A DNA stretch of 64,000 bases from Paramacrobiotus metropolitanus (taxonomy: Eukaryota > Tardigrada > Eutardigrada > Parachela > Macrobiotidae). The stretch covers positions 558,001 through 622,000 of the forward strand of contig NW_026570224.1 of the NCBI RefSeq assembly GCF_019649055.1. The letters are read 5' to 3'. A program made the translations under genes and the position numbers. Of the stretch, positions 34,062 to 48,898 are shown piece after piece. Under the pieces are notes generated by a model. It saw only the letters and a program-made list of their open reading frames with translations, ran no database searches and was not told the DNA's origin. How positions within the stretch are numbered: the first letter of the stretch is position 1; each line of letters opens with the position of its first letter.

Positions 34062-34799
34062 CTAATACAGTGTTAATTTGCAGCGGCACCCGCTCCCCTC
34101 CCTTAAGAGAGCTGGGGCGTCTGGAATTGTGGTCAGTCGCAACTTGCAAAGAATACTACAGTACTATACTAGTATAATAAGTATATATAGATATAAGTAA
34201 GTTTTGGGCAACACTTACACAACAACTTGGGTCACCGTTACATCTACCGGAGCGAGATAAAATAAAAGCTTACCCAGCGACGCGATGAGTGACGAGCGAA
34301 ACTGTCCAGCTAAAGGATCGTCCAGCTTGTAATCAGGCCGATCATTCTTCTTTGGCTTAGGATGGTTGAACATATGGTTGGTTAGTTCGTCCGGAGTATC
34401 AAACGCCTTATTGCAGGGATTAATCAGGCATCGAAACTGTTTCTTCGGCATGTGCGTTTTGATGTGGTGCTCCATGAAGCGCGATTCATGGCGCGTCTGA
34501 CGATTATTGCTCACACTGCAGGTATCCCAACGGCACGGTCCCTTAAGGTTGGCCTGCACGTGGTTCTGCAGATGATTAAAGAAGACGTCCGGTTCGTCCG
34601 CAAGAAAATTGCATTCATGCCATAGGCAGGTGTAGGATGTCGAGTTCATCTTGGCACTATCGTTGGTGCGCTCTTTGTTGGCACAATCCGAACTGCAGGA
34701 TGATGGCGTGTTTTGGGAATCACAGCTATCTTCGGACTGGAATGCCCTGCCTGGCGCTCCGCTGGCACTCTGATGACTCTTACTCCGGGGAGAAACCAT
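34062..34799 (-). CDS. Three-finger C2H2 zinc-finger protein
   Basis: Exon 34799-34274 is firm; a last exon 34120-34062 is tentative (G|AC junction, stop TAG). A Ser-rich N-terminus precedes three fingers: CLWHECNF...HLQNH, CRWDTCSV...HHIKTH and CLINPCNKAF...HMFNH. The CxWxxC spacing of the first two resembles AEBP2/jing and GLI/ZIC-type fingers. Such proteins bind DNA or chromatin; AEBP2 is a PRC2 cofactor, but the resemblance here is in layout only. After the fingers comes a Lys/Pro/Asp-rich linker (KPKKNDRPDYKLDDPL). The exon reads on in frame to 34215 if the GTAAGC donor at 34273 is not used. Its predicted end is 100 bp from the next gene's start on the same strand. Confidence 0.65.
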
Positions 34800-36072
34800 T
34801 GCAGCTTCTATGCAACACTACCAGCAGAGACTACCAGCAGAACTAAGCAAACGCAGAAACTAAGAACTGTTTGGATTCCAGATTTTGATGCAGGTTGGCC
34901 GTTTACATCAACACAGATTTCAAAATGGAAAGACGAATATGCGGTATCTTTTACTATTACTAAAGAGGATTCACGTCCTGCAAAAAAATCCGACTGCGGG
35001 CGAATAAAAACGGACCCAATAAAAACGAGTGCGATTTTTTATTTTGGCTTTTGGCTTTATGCGAAATGTACTCTCGAAAAGTGACTCTTCTGTTGATTAG
35101 CGTGTTGTTCATTTGAAAAGTGACTGCCGTCCGTTGAGGCAGCTCCATCGTGAATCACGTTTTCTCACTTTTTGGGCCTTTTCCCGTTTAATACGGGTGC
35201 CCTCATTACTTCGGTGTGCTGCGGGGCCTCATAAAAGTGCAATACAGATACTTGCGTACCCTGTGAGGCAGATGCGTTTCGAACCATCTTCTGAACTGGA
35301 AAATGGGAGTGCCACAAAGGCCGCAACCTTTACACATGCAAATCTACGAAATCCAGAAGGTATAGTATCTGTAGTACAGATACCGGTTGGCCGAACCTCC
35401 GTAGTCGGTACTACTGTACAATACATAATTACCATGTGTCGACGTTTGTTGATTACAGTAAGTATTAATTGTACGTCGGATCGCAATCATAATTATTATT
35501 ATTGTGCGAAATTACTTAAGAAACCATTTATGAGTATTATTGTTACCTCAAGTAGCTTGACTTGATCATACATACCTATGATAACGCCGATTATGTAACT
35601 GCACTTTCGTAATAATTAACTTATTGTTATTAGTTAAAGGACGCCTTCATCTTCCAGGTTGCAGCAGCTATTCAGCTCGTGGGGCAGCGAACCGCAAGTA
35701 GAGCGGGAAACGTTTTTATTTATTTTTAATAGTCAGTAATTGTTAAACCGTGCATCCACAACCAGCACCGGCGCAAATATTTATCCATGAAATTTATTAC
35801 AAAGTAGTACAGTACGTCTACGTATTGTATTCAAGCGATGCAGGACAAAATCGATGAAAGTCCGTACTAAGCGCTAAATTTGTTTATTGAATATTATACT
35901 TTTAATGCACAAGGTTTTTGATGTAAACCATTTTGATGTGGAAGCAGCAAAATAAAAAAATACAGCAATATTATATTGTGTGAGCACACAATGACAGTGG
36001 TACCGTAATTATTAAACTGCCTATAGGATACCACCGAGATTTTGAGGACGGTTTAGCTATATGGCCAACGTT
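34800..36072. other. Intergenic upstream of the zinc-finger gene and downstream of the GPCR
   Basis: Contains an open frame of 150 codons at 35113-35565 (+) with no recognisable feature and no splice or codon pattern that convinces me. Otherwise nothing seen. Confidence 0.4.
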
Positions 36073-37320
36073 TTACAACGTAAAAGCACGATGTCGTATC
36101 CGGTCAACCAGTTGGTCGGTGCTCAGTTTGGACCAGGTTCGTGATCGGAACGATCCAGCCGAACTTGTGGCGCTGCTGCGTCGGCTTCCGGTGTCGGCGG
36201 GCAAGCAGTTACCAATATTGTGAATGACTCGGCGCAGACCTTTCCAGTAATTATCACTCATAAGCAAGAAGATTAACTGCAAAATAAAATTGACATTCTT
36301 AATAACATGACAACAGTTGTTAAATGTCGTGACGCGCGATCCAAGAAATCTTACCGGATTCGTCGCATAACCAGTGTGAAAAACACTGCGCAGAATGAGG
36401 TCGAGAACTGGCATTTGTGTGGCCATCTGCGAATTTGATGAGATTATCATATAGGGTAAATAGCATGCACACTGCCAAACGGACGAGACGAACAGCATCT
36501 TGGAAATAATTAACCGTCGCCGGCATGTTCGGCGCTGTTTGACGAATTCCTCAGTTAGGATAGTCTCCACGGAACGAAGTCGTACGACATTTGTCCGGCG
36601 CACCGCCAGCCACGAGAACATAGCAATGTAGATGACGCACACAATAATCAGTGGCGCATACATTCCCGTGACCTTTGAAAGGGTAAATACCACATTGCTG
36701 CCGGCTTTGCGGACGCCGCACGCGGACCAGGGCGGCACAGTGGTAATGGTACCGCCGATGCCGAAACAAAATGGAACAGTACATAAAAATGCCATAAACC
36801 AACTGCTAATGGTCATTTTGGCTAATGTGTTATTTGTACTCCATGCTCCGTATTTCAAGGGCAGTATAATGGCCGTGAAGCGGTTGAGTGCCAGAAACAA
36901 GGCCACCCAGGAGCCGGCATAAGCGGTGGTCTGAAAGGTCATGAACACCACCGCACAATGGTCCATGAGACCGGCAAAAATTTCCGTGGCAAAAACCCAA
37001 ATGGTATTGATTGGGAGATGAATGGCGCACATCATGAGATCGATAACCAATAAATGAGCTATTAAACAACCGGAACCGATGCGTGCTGTCTTGTCCGACA
37101 TAATGACCACTATCAGTAAAAAACACAACAGGGCGCCAAATGCACACAGGAAGAGATTGGCGATACACCATATTGTCATCCATTGCTGATTTGCCAGTGT
37201 GACGTTGGAAGCCGAAAAAGGCTCAGCGGATGAGATGTTGTCAAAAGGAATGATTAAATCCGGATCGGATACGAGACCAGCCTGAAGGCTGGAATCCGTC
37301 GAAGGCCCTGACAGCATCAT
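36073..37320 (-). CDS. Rhodopsin-like (class A) G protein-coupled receptor, orphan
   Basis: Two exons, 37320-36355 and 36276-36073, give 389 residues. The N-terminus has NISS and NVT glycosylation sites. Seven helices can be traced: WCIANLFLCAFGALLCFLL (TM1), HLLVIDLMMCAIHLPIN (TM2, with conserved Asp), the TM3 end FLALNRFTAI (an N-R-F in place of D-R-Y), TM4, TM5 with MYAPLIIVCVIYIAMFSW, TM6 near MLFVSSVWQCACYLPYM, and TM7 with NPLIFLLMS restored by splicing. Cysteines suited to the TM3-ECL2 disulfide are present. The Ser/Arg-rich tail offers phosphorylation sites. The ligand is unknown; the NRF motif and overall style recall invertebrate peptide or chemosensory receptors. The 78-nt intron has no stop and is a multiple of three, so retention would insert 26 residues within TM7. 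Confidence 0.85.
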   Translation of the reverse strand: MMLSGPSTDSSLQAGLVSDPDLIIPFDNISSAEPFSASNVTLANQQWMTIWCIANLFLCAFGALLCFLLIVVIMSDKTARIGSGCLIAHLLVIDLMMCAIHLPINTIWVFATEIFAGLMDHCAVVFMTFQTTAYAGSWVALFLALNRFTAIILPLKYGAWSTNNTLAKMTISSWFMAFLCTVPFCFGIGGTITTVPPWSACGVRKAGSNVVFTLSKVTGMYAPLIIVCVIYIAMFSWLAVRRTNVVRLRSVETILTEEFVKQRRTCRRRLIISKMLFVSSVWQCACYLPYMIISSNSQMATQMPVLDLILRSVFHTGYATNPVRFLGSRVTTFNNCCHVIKNVNFILQLIFLLMSDNYWKGLRRVIHNIGNCLPADTGSRRSSATSSAGSFRSRTWSKLSTDQLVDRIRHRAFTL

Positions 37321-39927
37321 GAGGAAATTTCACTTAACACTTTGAGATAACTGATTAACCGAAGCCTAAAAATGCCTAAAAATTATTGAAATAGGAAGAA
37401 TGTCACGATAGTGTGACCGGATGTACGCTTGTGCGGTGCAACAACGCCGATGCCACTTCAGTTATATGGAGATGTGCCGGTATGCGAGTAACACATAGTC
37501 TCCACCTGCTCACATACGCTATCATTACTATCCAAACCAGATATTAACAGGACGACCAAAGGATACATAGAATTATTGTCTCGCAAATTCCCTTAATGTA
37601 GGGATAATTACGAATTATATCAATCACTAATCAGTCACTGAATCATCAGACTTGTCACCTAAATCCATGCCGGCCGATCCCTGCAAATTCCGGATTTTCC
37701 AGCTAATAAGACACGCTCTCTGGGGGAAATCAGTCGGATAAAAAGGTGTTAATCAGACCCCTTCTCCATTGATAAATTACACTAACAAAATGATCAAATT
37801 ATAATCTACTGCGGGTGTAACCTTTCTGTAATAGTACTGCAGTAGTCATATAAGCGCACTTGCTGCCCGTGTTTATAAATGATGTACGGCGCACAATATC
37901 AACAACATGAACAGCGTCATATCAGATGATAACAACAAGAAAAATTACATGTGTCAATTGGTCGTGTGGATGCGCACAGCTTTACATTGACAGAAAACTG
38001 GAATCTGTCACACTCGTAGAATGGTCGTGATTGAGCAGACGTCCCTAATGATGATCCCTTATCGTGCACGACTCTAAGAATAACATCCCGTTTCCCCTCA
38101 GCACTTGAAAAACAAATGATCCATCGGGTGCAGTCAATTACATTAAATATCCTGGATTTTTGATCACCATTCATGTTGGACGCTAAAAATAACACGCAAA
38201 TCTAGAGCGCTATAAGGTGTTTCCCTTCGGTAGCGCATATAGACGTACCGTCGTGCACAACATACGTGCATGTACGTCGCAGGCGCTAATCAATAATTGA
38301 ATGTACTGTGTTGATCTGTTAAAAAAGATCATTCCCATTTACTCTAGTCATGTAACCACAAAGCGGTGTCTTATGAACAACCATCAATGGGGTGTGGTGT
38401 GCACATAAGCGGAACGGGATTTTTGTAAACATGCCACTTGTTTGTGTACGCGTGCCGCGTACATGTTACTATTTATAATTGATCCCGCATCTATGCAGAT
38501 GTGCACTAGTATCCACGTACTGGCAGTGCGACGTACCTACGGAAATGCACAATTTGATTGAAATTCTCACCAAGTGGTAATTCCCTATGGGACAAATTGA
38601 TCGATACCTCCATCGATCATCGATGAACCCAGTTTTGGCCTTACCGTATATTTCTGCCCATCCTTGGCCGTCATAGTCGGCACACAGCAAAATTATATTA
38701 CACAAAGTACCGGTACGTTGGGATATCCTGGAATCTCATACTTCTACTTTTCCAGTAATTGTTTCTCAACTTGCTGAATATGCTCTTCAGACTCGTACGA
38801 AGCGTTTTCAGAACAACCTACCTAACTGTTCTCTTCATCTAGCTTTTCTCTCTAGTTATTAAAATGTACATAGTTTTGACGCCGACTGTGTTTCTTTTCG
38901 AAGATTACCGTAGTGCGTCTCGGTTGCAAAAAGTTTAGCTCATAGTCAGCTAATTTCCAGTTTGGAAAACATTAGCTGTGCGTTAGTAAGCAATTAAAAT
39001 CGATAATCGAAATACGAGTACCAAACTAACATTAATCATCGCACAGGAAAATTCCGGTTGCAGTCACTGCAGTGATATTTCTGGTTGCACTCATTATAAT
39101 ACTTAACGTTCAACCATGCTGAATGCGTATGCATGTGCATTCTGTAGTGAAAATATGTCATTCAGTATTTCTGCATCATGGTCGTTTGCCCAAATTGTTT
39201 TCGTGACAGCTCTCACTTCTGGATCTGCACCAACATATTACGTTAAGGTCAAACAACTTACCGGATTATATGGTAAAGAATTCATTACCACTCACAACCG
39301 CAATGCGTAGTGTGTTGTCACAACAGCTGCCGCAATAATTACTGCGTAGCAAATTAGCAATCAATCGTGTTGTACGAGTTAAAACCGCACATTGCAATAT
39401 CATTCAGGAGTTTATAATTATCTGTGCTCGTGTTAGTTGCGTATCTGACAAACAGCACAAAACTAGTGCTGTTCGACTCCAATAGTTTTGTCAACATTAT
39501 CGAAATGAATGTGTTCTGTGTACTATCGTACACAGCTCGCAGTCATTTCGATAAAGTTACCGCTAAAAATACATTCACCGCCAATTGACTATTTGTGTTA
39601 ATCAAAAATCGAACCACAAACAAGCTTCCACAAATAAACCATTTCTTGAAATCCAGTTTCGTACAAAATCAACAAATATGTGAAGATTCAACGTGTCAGG
39701 TGCGGAAATGGAGCACAAACTAGCAAGGCACATAGCAAATGGTACAACTGTACAAGTAAGATCGTCTTGCTCCAAGAAAACAAAACAATAACTTATTCAA
39801 AATATAACCTTCATACTTGATCAATATTCAAGAGAAAGCTCTAAGCAGAGGGAACGGCAAAACGGGGAAGGGTGAATTATCACAAAGACTAGCGGAGCCG
39901 GTGTGTGGACGGGGACAATTATTGTTT
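37321..39927. other. Intergenic, about 2.6 kb, no gene seen
   Basis: Upstream region of the GPCR. Holds a perfect-arm hairpin at 39497-39554 and only short unsupported open frames (for example 39116-39310). Confidence 0.45.
39497..39554. repeat. 58-nt interrupted palindrome (hairpin)
   Basis: Outer arms TTATCGAAATGA (39497-39508) and its exact complement at 39543-39554; inner arms CTGTGTAC (39516-39523) and GTACACAG (39528-39535); a 7/7 internal loop between; a 4-base apex. Could form an RNA or cruciform hairpin. Confidence 0.8.
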
Positions 39928-42278
39928 TCACTGTAATCGTTCCATTTGCATCTGACGGGCAAAACAGAGCTGCGCCACCTTCGTAAACAGCTGTAAAGAT
40001 TCACATAATGCAGACAGTATGACAATTTATGAATGACATCGGGAAATTACCTCAAAAACATTGCGATTGTCCTTTGCGCTGGTTTCGAGGAATTTAAATC
40101 CTATCGATACGGCGTAGTCGTGTGCGCGTTGCGACGAGACGACCTTTAAACTATCATCAGAGTCATCCTTGTTCCCAACTAACAACACAAAACCATTTCG
40201 TGAGCAAACTGTAAAAGCAACCTATGCTGTTTATATTACGCATGCTCGTATGCAGAAATAAGTTCTGCAACTGTTAGTTAAATATTAAAGCAAAGTACCA
40301 GTTATAAACTCACAGCAACCATCTTATCCCACAGCAAAATAGGTAGACACCTTGGCAAGCAGTGGTTACGTACAGCATACTACCATAATTGTGATACCAC
40401 AAAGTGCGCACGGCAGCTCGCGAAAATTTCGAAAAACACTACACTAATCTGAACCATCATCGTACTTTGACACAGTAATGAATGAACAACGAGGTACTAC
40501 AACGTACTGCCGTATGCAATTACATTAATTAGTTAAAAGATATTTTTAAAGGCAGAACAGGAAAGAAAGCCGAATGCCAATATTTCTCGCCCGATGTTAG
40601 CGAAAACGATTCGGCAGATTACGTTACGTAACACCTGCATTTACTTAGTAAACTGCAAATCCAGAAGCGAGACGAAACTCCACTCTACTGAAATCCTGCC
40701 AATTTTTTCTCTTGTCTTCTTATACTAAATTTGATAAAGATGCACTTACGATCTGAATGCGAAATTAAAAAAGATCGAGCGCTAATGAGTAATGACTTAT
40801 CGCATAAACTTACCAAGTATCCTTACTACATCATCGTCACAAAACTTCTCCACGTCCTCCACAAAATACCGACAGTTTTTGAAACTGTTTAGATTTCGTA
40901 CATCATACAACAAAATAACCGCATCCGCACTCGGGAGATATTGCCCATTTAAGGACCGAAATCTGTCCTGGCCAGCAGTATCCCAAATATTTAGAGTCAC
41001 TAATCGTGCAACAAAAAAACACAAACGTAGGTATCTGCGACAGGTCAAGGAAAACACGAACGAAAATATTCAAAATACGAGAGTCCAACGAAATTATACG
41101 AAGTGTAGTATATAAGTAGGCACCTTGCTCTTTATAACCAGGACCTTCGATATCTGCAAACGGAGAATAAGTCAAAAATAACCAACAACGACAAAAAAAA
41201 GCAAATAAAAATATAAATTAAGATGAATTTTGTCTAAAAACATTCGTCAATCGATTTGTTCAAGAATCAGACCCATATGGTCAAAACCTTCACACCAAGT
41301 TCAGACTTCTACACTAAACCGGACGACACTACAATATTCAGATAACACATCGCTGAAATCAAATGTGCCAGTGGAAATAATAATTAAACCGCAAAACGAA
41401 AATGCTCCAGATTTCTTATGATTGTATGCATTTTCTGCAGCCTGTAACTTCGTATACAGGTGCTGAAGGAGGTCCGGGTGAAGTCAGTTCTGGCTACGGT
41501 AAGTACTAAGTACAGCCAAATAATTCCGATATTCAATTTTCTATCGGCATACCTAGGATTTTTGATTTAACGTCCAATCCAATTGTCATTGGAATGAGTT
41601 CTGCAAAACACGAAGTACAATTTAAACTAAACGCGACCGGGCTGTACCAATAATCAGCAGGTAATCCCAGTTTCGACTCGCGCATGGTCACCGAAAGCAC
41701 CAGCAGCTGATTATTGTGCGTATATCTATAGCTATACAGTTGCCCTTGCGACTGCGTATATCTATAGCTATACAGTTGCCCTTGCGACTGCAAGGGTTAA
41801 CTGTATAGTTTCATCAATATCAGTTGCTTGTATAAAAATACCACTTGTTTATAGCTTGTTAATAAAATTTAAATTTCCGCTATCGTGCATTCTCGAATTG
41901 TACTCCTTTGTTTTAAGAACTGCTGGAGCCATAATCTCTACACGCAAAACCAGTATCGCGATATACGGATAAGTCACAAGAGAATATAGTACTAATTAAC
42001 TCCCAAAGTGGCTCACATCGCTTACTCATATCTGCATCTTCGATGAAATCATTGGCATAAAAACGCAGAAGTAGACTGGATTTTCCAACACCTACGACAA
42101 ACAGGCAGTGCTTACCAAACATTTCAATAACTAGCATCTATTGTCCAAAACCATATAAAAAATAACATAGCAAGTACTTACAATCTCCAATCAACAGCAC
42201 TTTATAAGAATACTTCGGCTCTTTTTTCTCAACGAAGTCAGAAACCCACTGACGGACAGTCTCCGTTGGCGATACCAT
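39928..42278 (-). CDS. Rab-family small GTPase
   Basis: Seven exons: 42278-42182, 42091-42026, 41600-41553, 41153-41124, 40999-40814, 40178-40051 and 39990-39928. They give 205 residues with all phases consistent. A 30-residue N-terminal extension precedes YKVLLIGD. G-protein motifs: P-loop (GDCVGKSS as spliced), IPMTIGLDVKSK in the switch I effector region, WDTAGQDRFRS (G3), VGNKDD (G4, NKxD) and ETSAKD (G5). WDTAGQDRF and the effector segment place it in the Rab family, which controls vesicle transport. Two oddities: the P-loop is one residue shorter than GxxxxGKS with the splice sites chosen, and the chain ends in RQMQMERLQ without a prenylation cysteine. A donor-like GTGAAA just before the stop could lead to a last exon that I did not find. 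Confidence 0.83.
41719..41790. repeat. Tandem 36-bp duplication inside a Rab intron
   Basis: Two identical abutting copies (41719-41754 and 41755-41790), each containing TATAGCTATA, a perfect palindrome. A diverged inverted copy of the TACAGTTGCCCTTG part follows directly at about 41790-41806. Confidence 0.9.
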
Positions 42279-43341
42279 TTTCCTCCGCTAAGTATTGAAT
42301 AGGAGGAAGTTTCACGTTTCAGTAATTGAAAATTCGGCTGGAAGGCCTAATATTTTAAAACAAACAAATCCCAAATAATATATTGTTGAGTTAAACCATA
42401 AATTATTGTCAAATTATTACTAAACTAACCTACTAAACTGTTAGTTTACTAAGTTTAGCAATATTATGGTTAAACCTAAAACCAACAACTTATCCACAAC
42501 ATATGGGATGCATCATAATTCTTTTCCATCTTAATCTCACAGGCTTTTAGTCCGTTCAAATTTTAAAATTACGATATCGCTTCGAGATTTAAAATATCGA
42601 ATTCACTGTTAAAATCGTCTGAAGTCTGCTGATTCAAATCACTTAAACAACCTAAACCCGAATAAATTAGTAGCAGTTAAGTACAGTACCTATAGTTTTC
42701 GCTTTCCTCAGTTACCTGCGGCTGCGACCTCCACGCATCTACAAACTCATTACGAGTCTACGAGTGAAGACGGTCCAAGTGTTGTTATTTTGTGTTCTTT
42801 ATATGGACTCACCGATCGATTGAAGTTTTTACTAATTAAAATTTTTGGAAGATAAATTAACAAAAGTAAAGTACTTATACGCAAATACGTATGACGACAA
42901 AAAAACTTAACATTAATTTTAACAAATCCAAAACACTGCAGCCCATGGTGCTTTGTTTATAATAATATTCGTTCATAAATTCAAACGTTACCGCCCATGT
43001 CGGAACGGACCAACTATATTTAGCGAAAACTTTGAATTGGCTCGAATTTTATAAAAGTCCGCCTACTTTTTGGAGTCACCTAATCCAAACCGCCCTGGCT
43101 GTTGCCGCTCACACCGACCACGCATCCGTTCTTTAAAAAATTTTCACACAGGCTTCATTTCAGTTTTCAGTGGCTTTTCTCCTCACAACGTAAGGTACGT
43201 ACTCGTTGATTGGAATAGGACCTGGAGTGATTTCTTGTGAACCCTGATCTTCCAGTTAACATTTAAAAAGACCTGTGAGCGACGATGGTTTAGCTACGCG
43301 TGGTCCTATCTCTGATCTACTGACTTTGGTTGATTGTCAAA
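42279..43341. other. Divergent intergenic region between the Rab gene and SPT16
   Basis: Presumably both promoters. AT-rich; CGCCC/CCGCCC-type short motifs near 42990-43110. No coding exon seen. Confidence 0.45.
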
Positions 43342-48266
<4,925 letters not shown>

Positions 48267-48898
48267 TAACAAGAATCGTTATCGCTGTGTATTGTATTAT
48301 GGTCACTGCAAATTTTGTTGGCAAATCTCAGTGTTTTTCAGTTTTTTATCAATTCCTCTTGGTCATGCAGAACAAGTGCAGGATTGGACAGCCTGCAGAA
48401 GTTTGATGTTTTTGAGCAGTTATTGACTTGGAACTATGGAACTTCGTTTAAATATATCATGTAATGGTTGTTGTCCTATCGTTTTGATTTTTTGGTGAAT
48501 TAAATGTGACGAACTCAGGAAGCAGAGTTACTTCAATAACAGTATACTGCCAGCTATGTCACTACCATTAAACCTGACGGATAGCGGTGCATTCATGTAC
48601 CTTTTCAAATAAGTACGAATAATAATCAACGCCAACTACTGCACCTTAAGTACGGCTGAAACGGTTATGATGCTAAAATCAGTCAAATCCATGAATGTGG
48701 GAAAGTAAGCTTCAAAGGAGAAAACGTAAATTAAAAGCGATCGGCAAACCAGCATCACTATAGGTGACAGCATCCAAACGTATAGAGTACTAAAATAGAA
48801 GTACAAGCTTTGAACGGAAAATGTAATAAAAGTATCAGTATTTTATGGATTTTCAGCCGATTGTAACGAACAACTCAATCAACTCTTAGCTACAAATC
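48267..48898. other. Convergent intergenic region, SPT16 and HGS 3' ends
   Basis: ATTAAA at 48499-48504 may serve as the SPT16 poly(A) signal. Nothing coding seen. Confidence 0.5.

Noticed and set aside
35113-35565. 150-codon open frame on the plus strand in an intergenic region
   Set aside because: No domain, signal peptide or splice pattern, overlaps an antisense frame, and includes low-complexity stretches. Long but not convincing.
36632-36922. Plus-strand open frame opposite the GPCR
   Set aside because: It is the antisense shadow of GPCR exon 1, whose protein is well supported.
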